NCBI GenBank assembly: GCA_963693305.1
Contig: OY855906.1
Coordinates: 5,160,001-5,224,000 of the forward strand
From: Meandrina meandrites
Lineage: Eukaryota > Cnidaria > Anthozoa > Scleractinia > Meandrinidae
Direction: 5' to 3'
Length of the DNA stretch: 64,000 nucleotides
Shown here: in pieces, positions 33,848 to 46,039 of the stretch
Position numbering within the stretch: position 1 is the stretch's first letter
How the letters are laid out: every line of letters begins with the position of its first letter
Notes under the pieces: model-generated
Told to the model about the DNA's origin: nothing
Seen by the model: the letters and a program-made list of their open reading frames with translations, nothing else
Database searches by the model: none
Program-made: the position numbers and the translations under genes

Positions 33848-34478
33848 AGGCTTTCCGTGGCGTCAGTCTAGCGATTGTGTCATACACGAGTCATACACTG
33901 TATGACGAATAAGTGACGAATGCACGAATGGTCTGTAATTTATTATAAAATAATCGAGAAATTGCGCGCGCTGTGATTGGCCAGTTTGAGTTCATTATAG
34001 CTCCATAAAGCACGCTGCTTACGTCACGCGCGTGCTTTATGGAGTTTTATAAAATGTTCGAGTAATTGCGCGCGCTGTGATTGGTCAGTTCGAGTTCATT
34101 ATTGCTCCATAAATTACGCTGCTTACGTCACGCGCGTGCTTTATGGAGTTATAATGCACGCTGCTTACGTCACAAGTTTTAGCGCGCGCAATTTCTTTAA
34201 CATTTTATAAAAGAAATAAAGAACTTGTCCTCGTGTATTGTTGAGTTATATAAGCACTTGGGAATTTTTAAGAACACTCGAGAAGTGCGAGAAGCACTCG
34301 GCTACGCCTCGTGCTTCTCTATGCACTTCTCTCGTGTTCTTAAAAATTCCCGCGTGCTTATATAACTCAACAATGCACTCAGGCGCGTTTTTTATTTCTT
34401 TATTATATACGGATCATTCGTCACTGATTCGTCATACAGTGTGTGACACAATCGCTAGACTACACTACAGAAAGACTA
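33848..34478. mobile_element. Composite TIR element with internal tandem hairpins
   Basis: The outer arms share GTCTAGCGATTGTGTCA (left 33,865-33,882; right inverted at about 34,444-34,462) and flank CTTTCCGT/CTTTCTGT. Inside, two tandem units of 104 bp start at 33,961 and 34,065, each with ATTGCGCGCGCTGTGATTGG and a hairpin of CTCCATAAA…TTTATGGAG around GCTTACGTCACGCGCG. A third partial unit follows. A 148-bp hairpin (34,237-34,384) is nested near the right end. Confidence 0.7.
34237..34384. repeat. 148-bp hairpin nested in TIR element
   Basis: Arms ATTGTTGAGTTATATAAGCA and complement close on GAAGCACTCGGCTACGCCTC. Pairing is almost complete. It is probably a separate foldback element that landed inside the larger one. 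Confidence 0.75.
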
Positions 34479-34479
34479 C

Positions 34480-35282
34480 CAAAACCAAATGGCCGACTTA
34501 CTTAGTGTTTGGCGTAATGTATATGAAATGATTCATATATGAACTGCGGATGTATATAAAAGTGGTAATGATCATCGCAGTGAATTTCCAATTGGAATAA
34601 AGAACCCTGAAAAAAATTCAGGGCTTCGCAGTGTTTGGTAATTTTGCTGGGTCCGAGGAGGAAAGAAATGCAATTTAGGCGACCTGACTACATCTCCAAA
34701 ACTGGCTTTACTTTTCTCTCGAGAATGGCCCAGCAATCCCGCAGTCTGATTTTCTTTCAGCTCGTTTAGGTGTTCGGTTAGGGGGGAAGGGGTGGGGTGG
34801 GGCGAAGAAATTTCAATGTTTTCCCTCGTGGCTCACTAACCGCTGTTAGTGAAAGGAAACATCAGTAGATAAAAGGCTTTGTTTGGCTTGCAAAAGGCGA
34901 GTATTCGTTTAATCGACAAAACCTAGTAAGAGCTTAGTTTCCCGTCGATGTTTATTTTTCAAAAAAGTGTCCACACCAGTCGGCTTAGCTAACAAAGCGA
35001 ATTAGAACAATTTCCGCTTTCGTTGTTTTTTCTTTTGCGTCCTCTCTTTCTCTTGTTTCCCCAGGCCAAACTTTATTTAGTTTCATTCAAGCAACTGTGA
35101 AAATTACACCGGTAAGCGTTTTCAGCAAAGTCGTTATAGAGCTCAAATGATTTTCCGATGCATGATTCAGTAAGCCTCGCCCAGCGTTTACTTTTGTTTA
35201 GACAGATTTTGCTTATATTATTTATTTGTAGATTCTAGTTTCTTCAAAGTGTGTAATTTATTTTTGTGACGTATTTGGTGTA

Positions 35283-35364
<82 letters not shown>

Positions 35365-35700
35365 TCTCGAAGATATTAGCTACTAATATTAATATTACAA
35401 GCTACTCTAAAATTCGAGAGAAAATAAAGTCTATGTATGTATGTATGCTAAATTTGCACAGATGACACAGATAATTTTAGAGCATGATTCTAATTTGAAT
35501 TTTTGCTAAATTCATTGCTTCTTATAAATACCAGAACGCTGTAAAGGTTTTTTGTTCCGTGTTTTATTTCGCATTTTGTAGGACTAGCCCTCATTCAGTT
35601 TTTTATGCCATTTTACCCCAAACGCTCGGCCAGCGACTGGTTTTACCGGCTTAATCTAAGGACGGTGTTAACCGTTATATATTTTAAGGTCATCTTGTCA
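34480..35700. other. Intergenic, includes an ATT microsatellite
   Basis: An uninterrupted (ATT)n run spans about 35,286-35,362. I see nothing else I can support. Confidence 0.7.
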
Positions 35701-35716
35701 TCAGTTCTTTATAATC

Positions 35717-35944
35717 TTGTCGTTTCAGTGGGGTGGTTGTGTTAATGCAAAGCAACTAAATTCTTTGGAAGTGCTCCATTGTAGGGCGGCCAGAGTGATT
35801 TACAACTTGCCCCACGATAAGCCATCTGCTGAAGTCTACCAGTACACAAAATGGAGCACACTAAACTACTTACACAAACTCCGGCTAATTGAACTATTTT
35901 ACAGGGTAAACCACCTAATCGTAGATTGTTTAATCGGCTTTTGA
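35717..35944 (+). pseudogene. LINE reverse transcriptase tail fragment
   Basis: Seventy-five codons resemble the post-catalytic tail of non-LTR RT proteins: WGGCVNAKQLNSLEVLH, then CRAARVIYNLP, then WSTLNYLHKLRLIELFYRV. The core is missing. It appears to be a different LINE lineage from the fragment at 806-1291. Confidence 0.7.
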
Positions 35945-35949
35945 ACAAC

Positions 35950-38900
35950 CGGGGTGGGGCAGCTGATTGTTAAATATGTTCTCCGTTGAATTAGAAGTTA
36001 TAAAAATGTTATATCCTTTATTGAATTTTAAAGTAAATTAATCTCGACATAAATTCTGACGAGCGCGCTTTTCGACGTAAAAAATATATTTAGGAATCAT
36101 TTGCTAATTTTTTAGATCATTATATTGACTGAATTTCATGCCATATGCTCCGAACAGCATAGAAAACCTTTCAATCCACAGATGATTATTTTACCCTCCG
36201 AGCAGTCTCTTTCTTTTCCTAGCGTGCGACGCGTAAACACGATTATGAATTATCGAGATCGAGCAGCGAACGGCGAAGCCAAAAGCTGCGAGTAACGAGG
36301 GCCCGTATTCCCTGCTCGTTTTTCCTCTGATTTGCACGAACAATTTTAATTTTTCCGGTCGTGCCTGGGATTTCAGGAACAAAAACCGACTTCAACTCTG
36401 GTTCGACTAGTTGGGTCAACGTTTTTTTGGTCAAAAACCATCTCCTGAGGTACCTTTGTTAATCTTTCCTTGTTCTTCGTCTCGCCAACAAAACGTCAGG
36501 AACCAGACATGGACGTCGAAGGAATAAGATGACAGGCAAAATTCATAACGATGACAGATGACAGGTTGAATTCATAATGATGTAAAACAATACATATACA
36601 GTTAACTTCCCCAAAAATTAGACTGAAGAGCATCTGCGAGGCAATGCACTTCTCGGAGTGGAATATTGCGTGTTTCCGCTGGTAATTCAACACTACAGCC
36701 CATCTTTAAGTTGCAATCTTCCAGGTAATTTGAACTACATTTTTGTTGAAATTTTCATTTAAGATAAGAGTTTAATTTTAATTTAATAATTATATGAAAA
36801 CTAGACAGACACGACTTTAAAACAAATACAAGGCTGGCTAAGCAGCTAGCTACTGATGAAGATTGGAGTTTTTGTTATCGAAATAATGGGCTGTAATTAG
36901 AAGAATCGCGAAAAGAAAGAACATATCAGACTTGCATGAGTTTGATTGCTGATCTTGATCTAAAGCAGGATCAGGCGCCTACAATTTGTTGCTATGTGCA
37001 TGGCCATTATAAACAGCATTTACAATTTATAATTACAATTACTGCTGTTTGTTAAATTGACCCTTGCCTGGCTAGTAAGGGTCTATACTTTCGCCAAAAG
37101 TGAAACAATGTACACTTTTTAAACCTTTAATATATCGCGCCTTATGACCGCGCACAGTACCGGCGAAGCAATTTTGTCCACATGCAAAGAAGAGAAACTC
37201 TAGCTTATTGCAATTAAAACATTCAAACTAGTGAGAGAGTTTTCGTCAGTTCCCCGCAGATGTCTTAAGTCAAAACAAAATTACTGATCATGACTTACCG
37301 CAATAAAACACAAAGGAAGAACCAGCCCACCCAACTTTATTAAAACACCGAAATATTGTTTCTGTTAAATTCAAGGAAACAAATTATGAACAGAAAAAAA
37401 ATGCTGGTCGACCGTTAAACAAGCGGTGATCATGAGTTTTGCAATGAATATCAACATTTTGTTGATTCTTAACAGCGTTTAGCATTACATTAGTTTAGTA
37501 ACTGTTAAAATTTGAAAACAGTTCAGTGTCAAAGCACTGTATGATATAACAGAAAAAAGAAAGGAGAAATTGGTACTAATGAATATAAAACAAAAAGGGG
37601 AGATGGATTCATATCTCATGTAAAGTGAAAATAAAAGGAAGCGTAATTCAGCAAACAGATCTAGAAAATTAAAAACCCGAGAGCTAGTCAATACTTCAAA
37701 TTTGAATAATTAGATCAGTCATCCCGACAAACATTTCCACTTTTAATACATATTTCCTGATATTTGCGAAATATAAATTCAAACAATAATCCTTTGCTTG
37801 CGAGGCCTGACATTGTCCTTTAAAATTTTAAAAACCATGCAACAGATTTGCAACAATAAAAATCGATCCCCAACCCAACAGATTCATAACTGCCGCACAA
37901 TAAAATGGAACTAAATTAAGAAATTGACACAAAAAAAACAACACCTACACTTAAGCAAACTCTAAATTAATTAAAATATACTTTTCAATCATAAATTATT
38001 CGTAGCACGTACACATAATTTTATTATTATTCTTTGAATGAAGCGCCTGTTTATATTTACCTATTTTTTCCAAATCGTCCTCTAGCGGGACTCTTTTTTG
38101 CTGTTATATGTTTAATCCATCAAATATGCATGCTCCAAAATGTTTGGACTACGCTTTCCTTCGGACGTGAACATTTTCGGACACCTTTGTTTTTGACCGA
38201 AAGTTCAACCGTGCGAACTTTTTTGTTGTTAAAGTATTCAGCCTCATCGATAAATAAACAGTTGTCGTGTATACACTGCTACAGCTGGCTAAGGCGGCAA
38301 TGATAAAGACTTAATAAAGCCTAGCTGTCATTTTTACTTGTTTTTCCTGGATTTGAAAACCAGGCTACTCGCAGTAGGTATAAACTGCTACTGAATTTAT
38401 AATTATTAGCATTTAGAAAAGAATCGACGATATAGGAAGTCGCTATAAGTACTAGTGCAGATGGATATAGACGAAAGCCGGACAATAGTATGCAGTGCGA
38501 AAACATATCTTGTTTACATGACAGTCAGAAGTTATGCTAGTTGCGAGTCCCACACATTGTTCGTCTAGTAAAATGATGGCTCAATAAACACAAATTGTTA
38601 TTGACAAAGTGTCGGCGGCTTCGGATTTCATTAACCCCTTTATGGATGCTAATTAAAACCCTACGATACGATACGGAGCGTGGGTAAAATTATTTCAAAT
38701 TTTACCTCAAAAATTAGGATTCTCTTAATTTTTTTTTTACTTTGGCCAAAATGTAAAAACAAAAAACAAAATACCCTTAAACCTGTTTTTGTCATTAACA
38801 AACGAAAAAGAGTAAAAGAAAACAAAAGCATGTTAACCAGTTAGCCGAGACTAATTCACCATGCAGACTACACAAAGAAGGTCCCTCTTTATTTGAAGAT

Positions 38901-39050
38901 AATTTAGACGGAATCTACCAGGAAGTCAGGTAATACTTATTTAAGTTGGACAAAAATCGAGTACCAGAATAATTTAAATCCTATTGCGCTATTTTCTACC
39001 CTAGATAAAAGGTAAAGATGTAAGTAATTATCACTGATAACACCAACAAC
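35950..39050. other. Long AT-rich stretch without recognisable genes
   Basis: Near 36,190-36,430 lies a GC-richer patch (GAGCAGTCTCTTTCTTTTCC onward) that looks like part of an interspersed repeat. The remainder shows no domain, tRNA or clear inverted repeat. Confidence 0.5.
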
Positions 39051-39490
39051 AATTTCTTATCAGTCTTAAAAAATGAATTTCAAAGTTCACAAGCTATAGG
39101 GAAATTCTCACGTGCAGCCATTTTGTAAAATCGTCTTTAAGCGATTCAGTGGAATTCAGTGAAATTTCAAAATTTGTTTTCGGTGTTTGGTGTTGTTAGA
39201 AAAGATTTCTTTTGATAAGATATTTGAAGTAGTAACACAAAAGTTTGCAATAAGGTGTAAATAATTTTGGTACAATAATTTCTTATCAGAGCCTGAGAAA
39301 ATGAAATTTAATGTTCACAAGCTATAGGCAAAAGCTCGCGTCTTTTAAGCGATTTAGTGGAGTTCAGCGGAACTTCGAGATTGGTTTTCGATGTTTGGTG
39401 TTGTTAGAAAAGATTTCTTTTGATAAGATATTTGAAGCAGTAACACAAAAGCTTGCAATAAGGTGTAAATAATTTTGGTACATAATTTTG
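39051..39490 (+). repeat. Tandem duplication of about 220 bp
   Basis: Two copies start at 39,051 and 39,277, each opening AATTTCTTATCAG and sharing GTTCACAAGCTATAGG, GGTGTTTGGTGTTGTTAG-like wording and AAGGTGTAAATAATTTTGG. The copies differ by a 12-base deletion and scattered changes. No ORF spans them. Confidence 0.85.
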
Positions 39491-40321
39491 TCCAACAACT
39501 ACTCAAAGTCCTGGCGGATTCCGTCCTAAAAACTTCTCCAGATTCACGACATTATGTCACAAAAAATAAAAAAGCAAAAGGAGAAAAGAGGAAGTTCTCA
39601 AGGATCACACTTCGATGTTTTCCTCCTTTCCCGCAGCTTCGCTTTCTTGTCGCACCAAATAAAGGATACTTATCGCAGTCTGATTAATATTTAATTCCAG
39701 GTTGGAATTGAAAGAAAAACGGGTTTAATCTTTAACAATATAGCAAAGGTGCTTTTCGTTGTAAGAAATATATTAAGGTGTATCGGTCATGAATTTTCAA
39801 CAGCAATATTATATAGCAATGACGTCTCTGAAATTCATGCCATATGTTCCTCACAATAAAGTCAACGTCCAGTCCAAATGATAACAATTAAAAAAAAATC
39901 ATTTGACATAGATGAACGTTTTTACCTAGGGAAACTTCTTTTGAGGTGTTTGTTCTTTCACTTTGTGGTTCACTTGTTATACATACGCCATGGAGACTTA
40001 GCCAAGCTTAAAAGAGGAGCTCCACATAAATACTATCATTGAGAAAAACTTGGCGGAAACCTGCTTTGAAAAAATGATATTGCACGCGCTTGACTAGTAC
40101 CAGTCCCAAACCGCGCGATAGAATTTAAAATCCCTAAAATTTGGAGAAAAGAAGGTAGCATTTCGATTTTGTGTCGGACATAACATAGCCTTTTTACAAT
40201 CCTACCTATGGAATTACCGATTACATGTCAAAATGGAACGCTAGTGAAGAAAGTCTGGAAATACAGATGTTTATTACGTCATAACTTTTACAATAACGCA
40301 AATTTCATTAAAACCATTAGG

Positions 40322-40508
40322 GCGATTTACACGGTGTGACTTTCTTGAATGCGACAAGCTGACGACAGGCCTACGACATGACTTAGGGCCATTTACACGC
40401 GCGCGCGTCTGTCGTAAGGATGTCGTAAAATGATTTACACGACGCAATTCGTGTTCTAATCATGGCGTAAGCTTGTCGCACGCGAGAAAGTCGTACCGTG
40501 TAAATCGC
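40322..40508. mobile_element. MITE with GCGATTTACACGGT ends
   Basis: The left end GCGATTTACACGGTGTGACT and the inverted right end GCGATTTACACGGTACGACT are paired. Internal copies of ATTTACACG and GACAAGCTGACG/GACAAGCTTACG extend the symmetry. No ORF. Confidence 0.75.
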
Positions 40509-40658
40509 AGGGGGGCGTTCTTTATCTATTTGCACTGATTTTTATTTTCAGATCTATATGCCCTTTCCGTGAATTTTGACTTGTCAAATATAGCCGTGAT
40601 TTGAAACTCTTGAAGGACTAAAAAAAAGCATATCCGTGAGAGATCTGGTTTACAAAAT

Positions 40659-41071
40659 ACACTCTTTTTTATAAGAATATTGTTTTTCCGGGCCAGGCTG
40701 ACTATTCTTATTTTTCTGCAGAATTCAGGCTGAAAATATTCTTAGAATATTCTTAGATTGAGAATTTACCATGATACTTTTTACAGTTTAGTTCATGTCT
40801 TTTGTGCTGTGTACGTTACATATGTATTACATGTACCATTTATTGAATTAGTTAGCATCGAACAGTGGGCGCTAGTATGGGTTTTTATCATTTTATTGGC
40901 TAATTTTTCCGTTTTGCGAAAGGAAGTTGTACTGCATTTACATCTTTTCAAAACAAAATTATATCCTTTTCAAAGCCTCAGCCTCGGGTTTATTCTTAAA
41001 ATATTCTTATTTCGATATTCTTATAATCGATATTCTTATAAAATATATTCTTATGGAAAAAAAAAGAGTGT
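40659..41071. mobile_element. TIR element with ATTCTTA repeats, about 413 bp
   Basis: Ends ACACTCTTTTTTATAAGAAT and ATTCTTATGGAAAAAAAAAG are inverted with a short indel. Many ATATTCTTA words lie near both ends. A hydrophobic 105-codon plus frame inside (40758-41075) runs through the repeats and is not a credible gene. Confidence 0.65.
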
Positions 41072-41588
41072 ATGACGGTTAGAAACCTTTCTTAGGAACA
41101 AATTGGCAGTTAAGAAGGCCCCCTTAAATTGTTCGCCGCTTGTAAATAAATACTACCTCTATTGCTTATTACTGGCTTTCTTATAACGCACGTCTTACGT
41201 GCACGCTGAGAATGAAGAGCTCTCGAGCTCTTTGGAATTTGGCAGAGGTAGCCGTAAGGTGTTTATAATAATGTTCTCCGTACATAATATTCATGATTTC
41301 ACGGAACAAATCAGAAGCACTCAAACGTTCTTCGGAAATTTTCGGTAGATAGTTGACATTTGGTTAATGTTAAAACACTGTATAACCAATTGAAATCTTT
41401 TACAACTAACTGATTGCTGAGAAATAGCTGATATACTGAGAAATGGCCCAAATTGTAACTGATGTATGGTATCCAGCACCTCCACTCAGACCCTCTTGTC
41501 TTATTTATTAAGCTGAATTTCCACCTGAAACAGAGGCAAATAACATGTGTGTCTTTGTTTAGCAAAGCTCGGAAGGAATTCGCTAACG

Positions 41589-43330
41589 ATGTGCAAGTGG
41601 ATTTATTCGGCTCTTCTTGTAATTGCCATATCGGCGTGGGAACTTGAAGGTAAGGTGATAAAGGTCACAGTTGTTTTCATGAACACAAATTTATATTAGA
41701 TGAAAAGAGTTCTGCTTTATAAAAACGTACAGTTGTCATGAAATGCAAAAAAAAGGAACTGGAAAAGTTTTGGTTGCATTTGCTTTGGTCACATGTAGAA
41801 AGAGATGATATTCGGTGAAATGCCGGTTATAAGCCCTGTGCTTATCCAACTTCCTTAGGGGTTGAGTCGTGAAGGGGCTTATAAGAGGTATAGTGAAAAA
41901 ACACCCGCATGGAAATGAGCTAACAATAACGACTTAAAAGTCTCATAAGCGATATATTGTGAGAGCTGCTCTGATAAAAAGTTTTTATCTCGTACTTTAC
42001 TTGCAAACTCAGTTATTGCCAAGAGAGTATCCCTCTAGCCTTCAGATCATTTTCTGGGAATGTTTTCGTATTTAGGTCGCCGACAAAATGAATACAAGCT
42101 ACTTTCACACAACATTCTCTACCATTACGTTTCTGATCGTCTCTCGAAACCACGCGAGAACATCCACACAACGCGCGTTAACATCCGCGGGTGAACTGGG
42201 TACCATGTCTAAGAATAACTTAAGAGGAATTACCTTTGGAATAAGGCCTATATGTGGGATTAAGTCTCTCACTTCATACTCTCTTGTCATTGTCTATTTC
42301 TGTGTGAAGTACAATATTCTCTTACACTTATGTCCACGATTGAACGCAAGTATTGTTCAATAAGTACTTCATGTTTGACTGACTTATTTGACATTTCCAT
42401 ATTACTTCATAATTGACAGAATTTGGTGTGTTTTAGCGAACTTTTATTAATGAGGACACTTTGTGATGCCTATCATGAAGAACGTGCATCTCATTAGCGT
42501 TCAATCCTGGACATATCTGTTCTCTTATAAAGTTGACAATAGTAGGTTCATTCGATATGTAACTTTTAGATGGGGCAGAGACAATACACGGGAAGAATTG
42601 ATAACCGGAATAGGAGGGGTTATATAACCGGCACTTTACGGATTGAACATTTGAAAGTCGGTTATTTAGTCTTAAAAAGACTTTCACATGTCTAGCAACT
42701 CTGAGATTGAACGAACTTAACGGCCTTGGTTAGAAAACATATGTTCTTTGCATCCAATTTTCGAAGTTAACTTGAACAGAAGAAGTAATATGTTACAAAT
42801 AACAATGTTCGTTATTGCTGTGTCTGAGATTTACGCCTTTTGAAACAATTAGCCTAAACAATATTACGTTTCCCACAACAATTTGATTTTACGAGTGTTG
42901 TTATTTGGTTTAAATTATAAGCAATAATTAATAGTTATAACCGCAGATCTGACATAATCGCATTTTTCTTTTAAAGTTGTGTATTGCACACGATGTGACT
43001 TTGACTTAGATGTCGCCAGGAGGATCATTACCTTCGATTCATTAGCGAAACATCAGTGGTTTTACAGCTGCACTATAACAGCACCACCGGGGCACCATAT
43101 CCGGTTAGAAATGTCTGTTTTCCAACTGACTGATGTTGGCTTCGGGATACAAGACTGGTTCTACGTATATGATGGAAATACCACCAATACTTTATTGGGG
43201 AGTTTTACCGGAGTAAAGCGACCATTCACGGTACAGTCAAGGAGTCGCTTTATGATGCTCCAGTTGAGAAGGGAATATTCCTTCTTTCGCTCTACCTTTA
43301 AAGGATCATATAATTACAGTACAACAAAAG
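41589..43330 (+). CDS. Secreted CUB-domain protein, first two exons
   Basis: Exon 1 is 41589-41649 (61 bp): ATG then CKWIYSALLVIAISAWELE, a good signal peptide with a hydrophobic core, donor GAAG|GTAAGG, phase 1. Exon 2 is 42977-43330 (354 bp; acceptor TTCTTTTAAAG|TT, donor AAAAG|GTAAGC, phase 1). It encodes one CUB domain: CTITAPPGHHIRLEMSVFQL, DWFYVYDG and FRSTFKGSYNY mark the usual strands. Cysteines occur at YCTRC and YSC. The later Cys pair of a classical four-Cys CUB is absent (GFGIQDWF at its place). The role is extracellular binding or adhesion by family; ligand unknown. No further exon was found before the retrotransposon at 44,537, so the gene continues past a large intron, continues outside the window, or has been cut. 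Confidence 0.7.
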
Positions 43331-44536
43331 GTAAGCTAATGTTTATCCTCGTACAGATGCCATATTCGTCATATCAGGATGTAGAATGTTACAATCCGGC
43401 AGACCCGCAAACGGACGTTTTTTGATCATCTTTAAAAGAATTTTTAGCTTGTGAGCCAGGTATTTTCCACAGTTGCTTATGTATCCCTTAAACAAACGCT
43501 GTCCTATCAGTCCTATTTCCACACAATTCGGTAGAAAAAGACAGAAGATTACTAAGAATAAGTAAGCGAGGCAGAGATAAAGAAAATTTGGATAGAACAA
43601 TACGATAGGAAGGGAAAAAAGCTATTCTTCTTATTAATTTTTTTTTTAATTTCTTTTCTCTCCTGTTATCTTCAACAAGGTCATCGCAGGGCCGTAGGTA
43701 GGACCTTGCTTGGGTGGGTGCGAGCACTGGAAGCATGAGCGTCTAGGGGGGATCCGGGGGTATATTTCCCCAGGAAATTTTGAAAAATCAAGTCTGTTGA
43801 AGTCCACTTTTCCTGCATTCTGGGAGTCATTTTAACCCTCCCTCTCAGATAAAGCGCACCCATCGCATCCCCTCTGCCTACGGACCTGATCGATCGACTG
43901 GCATAATAAGTAGTTATCTGGTATAATTTACAACAGACTTTCTTCTTTAGAGGCTTTACAGTAAGATCTATGTAAATTCAACTGTTCTGGCTGTAATGCA
44001 AATGACGTTTGAAAAACAGAACTAACTTTGTTCAAAAGACCACTAGAACCTAGCGGTGACAAAGAAAGCGCTGTATTCTGCCACCTTAACAACTGTCCAA
44101 ACTTCCAACGCATCAAATGTGTATTTAGTCAGCTACTTTGTCCGAACAACAACAAACAAATTCCAGCACTTATGATTTCTAGCTCGAAAATATTGGCAGC
44201 AACACCTTCATCATCGACAGTAACCCTAATTGGCCCATCTAAGATAAAAAATTAAATAAATCACTTTATTTAAGTGTCAGAGTATTTAGCACTGCTCTAC
44301 ACTGTAAATAAGTAAACAAATATTACAAATCTATTATTCATAGACGAATTTCATATCAAAACGAACGGAGTGAGACTTAACACCGGCCTGAAAGCCAGCC
44401 GTGAACTCTTCTTATTTAAATAATATCTACCTTTTCTTGTACGGTACATCTGATGATGGTTTTTGCAATAAACCGAAATATTTTGTTTCTACTCGGGCTT
44501 CCTCCGTAGGAGGGCCCGAGGTATAAAATGCTACTG
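43331..44536. other. Region between CUB exon 2 and the retrotransposon
   Basis: A short minus frame after ATCTTAG at about 44,238 (GPIRVTVDDEGVAANIFE) has protein-like wording but stops after about 36 codons. Nothing else is supportable. Confidence 0.4.
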
Positions 44537-44651
44537 CTCTCGTCTAAATACTCTCCACATATTCCACCCGTGCGCAACAGCAAAAACGCCAAAACAGATC
44601 ATAAAAAACACAACTTTATTTGCTATCGTGTGCTCACTGGAGGCCGCACGG
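44537..44651 (-). repeat. Split repeat B2 (terminal)
   Basis: It starts CTCTCGTCTAAATACTC and ends at GGCCGCACGG; it matches 46794-46908 with one difference near the end (C for A). It is the 3' terminus of the element on the minus strand. Confidence 0.93.
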
Positions 44652-44843
44652 ACAAGGACTCAAATATCTACAAAGGGAAAGTAAAATATGGTCACGAGAA
44701 AAATCTAGGCGAAAAACTAAGAGGGTACCAACGAGCATCCATAGGATGAAAAAACCTCGCCGCGCTTGCTGCGGTAATGCAGAGGAAAAACCCCAGCCCT
44801 ATGGATAGAAACCCTCCGACCTGCTGGGCTCGGTCTTATTAAA

Positions 44844-45827
44844 TTAGATTCCTAATGATTTCGAGACTGAAAGTAGGGACTGAACATTGTCTTTAACATA
44901 ACCATCTTTGGCATTTTCACTCTGCCAACGACCGTGTCTCTTAAAAAGTCTATCAGCGATGCCTGCATTGGCGGCAGCTGTGGCTCCTCCGGCCCTGAGA
45001 CTGTGAAGACTTATGCAGGAAACGTCAGTAATGTCTTTGAAAGCGTCCTTAACGATCTCCCTGGCTCTGCTGTAGCTTAAGCCTTGACGTCGAACTTTAG
45101 ATGTACATCGAGGAGACAAGAGGGCTCTGAATAACGGTAAATCCTCACTAAGATCAATTTCAGCGGCAGCAATGTATTGCTCTAAAGCCTTTACGGGACA
45201 GGTTTCCAGGTCTGATCGCGCTATTGTTGTCCACGCCCCATCACGGTATTGGTCTGTCTTGGACGACTCTAAAAATATGGACACATAAGTAGGAAAAAAC
45301 TTTATGTCACAAGCTCGAATAGAGCATAGCTCACTGAAACGAAAAAACCCAGCATATCCTATGAGACATAAAGCTACTGTTCTCAAATCCGATAAGGAAG
45401 GAGACTTATCTGAAATCTTGGAGGATACAAGCGCCTTCAGCATCTCGGGAGTGATGGGTTCTTTCTTCGATTTAGCCTTCCCCAGGATCCTTTGAGACGC
45501 GCTAACCATGGCAGAAACCATAGGATGCACCGAGACCTTGGGCAAACCGGCCAGCTGTTGGGCCCAGTCGATACTGTAAACAGCATTAAGAACTGGAGAA
45601 GGAGAATTAGCTTCCAGGATAAGGCACTGCAGGTAAACTGAAACTTGAAAGGGGTTGGCGGGCATGTGGCGAATACAATTAGACGACGCCCAAAACTTCC
45701 AACGTCTAAAACCAGCCAGGTAAGTGCGAATAGTACCATCGGCTCTGGAAGCGAGCACGGTTTCCTGGACTCGACTAACCAAGGGCTGGAGATGATCGGG
45801 GATAGCGGCAAAGAATTCGGTCCACAT
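44844..45827 (-). CDS. Tyrosine recombinase of the Ngaro-like element
   Basis: This frame encodes the integrase that inserts the circular cDNA. All catalytic residues are visible in order: Arg in FFRFSELCS, Lys in SSKTDQYRD, His-x-x-Arg in SLHSLRAGGAT, His in KRHGRWQS and Tyr in KDGYVKD close to the C-terminus. The N-terminal core-binding half contains TIRTYLAGFRRWKFW. The open frame extends upstream to 45977, but that part translates a poly-A tract (poly-Phe) and is not credible. The start is taken at Met 45827 (MWTEFFAA), 327 codons; an acceptor-like TTTTAG at about 45,846 leaves room for a spliced start. The frame looks intact. Confidence 0.9.
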   Translation of the reverse strand: MWTEFFAAIPDHLQPLVSRVQETVLASRADGTIRTYLAGFRRWKFWASSNCIRHMPANPFQVSVYLQCLILEANSPSPVLNAVYSIDWAQQLAGLPKVSVHPMVSAMVSASQRILGKAKSKKEPITPEMLKALVSSKISDKSPSLSDLRTVALCLIGYAGFFRFSELCSIRACDIKFFPTYVSIFLESSKTDQYRDGAWTTIARSDLETCPVKALEQYIAAAEIDLSEDLPLFRALLSPRCTSKVRRQGLSYSRAREIVKDAFKDITDVSCISLHSLRAGGATAAANAGIADRLFKRHGRWQSENAKDGYVKDNVQSLLSVSKSLGI

Positions 45828-46039
45828 CTCTGATTGAAACACATCTAAAATCAAAATAAAACTGACAAGCAAATTAGCAAAATAACAAAGAAAAACATGA
45901 CGTGAACAAAAAGGTAATAGCAATACAAAAAAAAAAAAAAAAAAAAAAAACATAAACGGGCTCGAGAAAGAGCCCAAAAAAATACGTCTCGGCTACACAA
46001 ATAGCTAACTCACTTTCGCCACAAAAGAGCTTCTATATA

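Noticed and set aside
40758..41075. Hydrophobic 105-codon plus frame
   Set aside because: It lies within a TIR element and runs into ATTCTTA repeats.
42433..42687. 84-codon minus frame inside the CUB intron
   Set aside because: Plausible composition but no recognised family or splice support.
43928..44240. Short protein-like frames on both strands
   Set aside because: They stop after fewer than 65 codons and show no domain or confident splice pair.
45828..45977. N-terminal poly-Phe extension of the recombinase frame
   Set aside because: It translates a poly-A tract; the homologous part begins at Met 45827.
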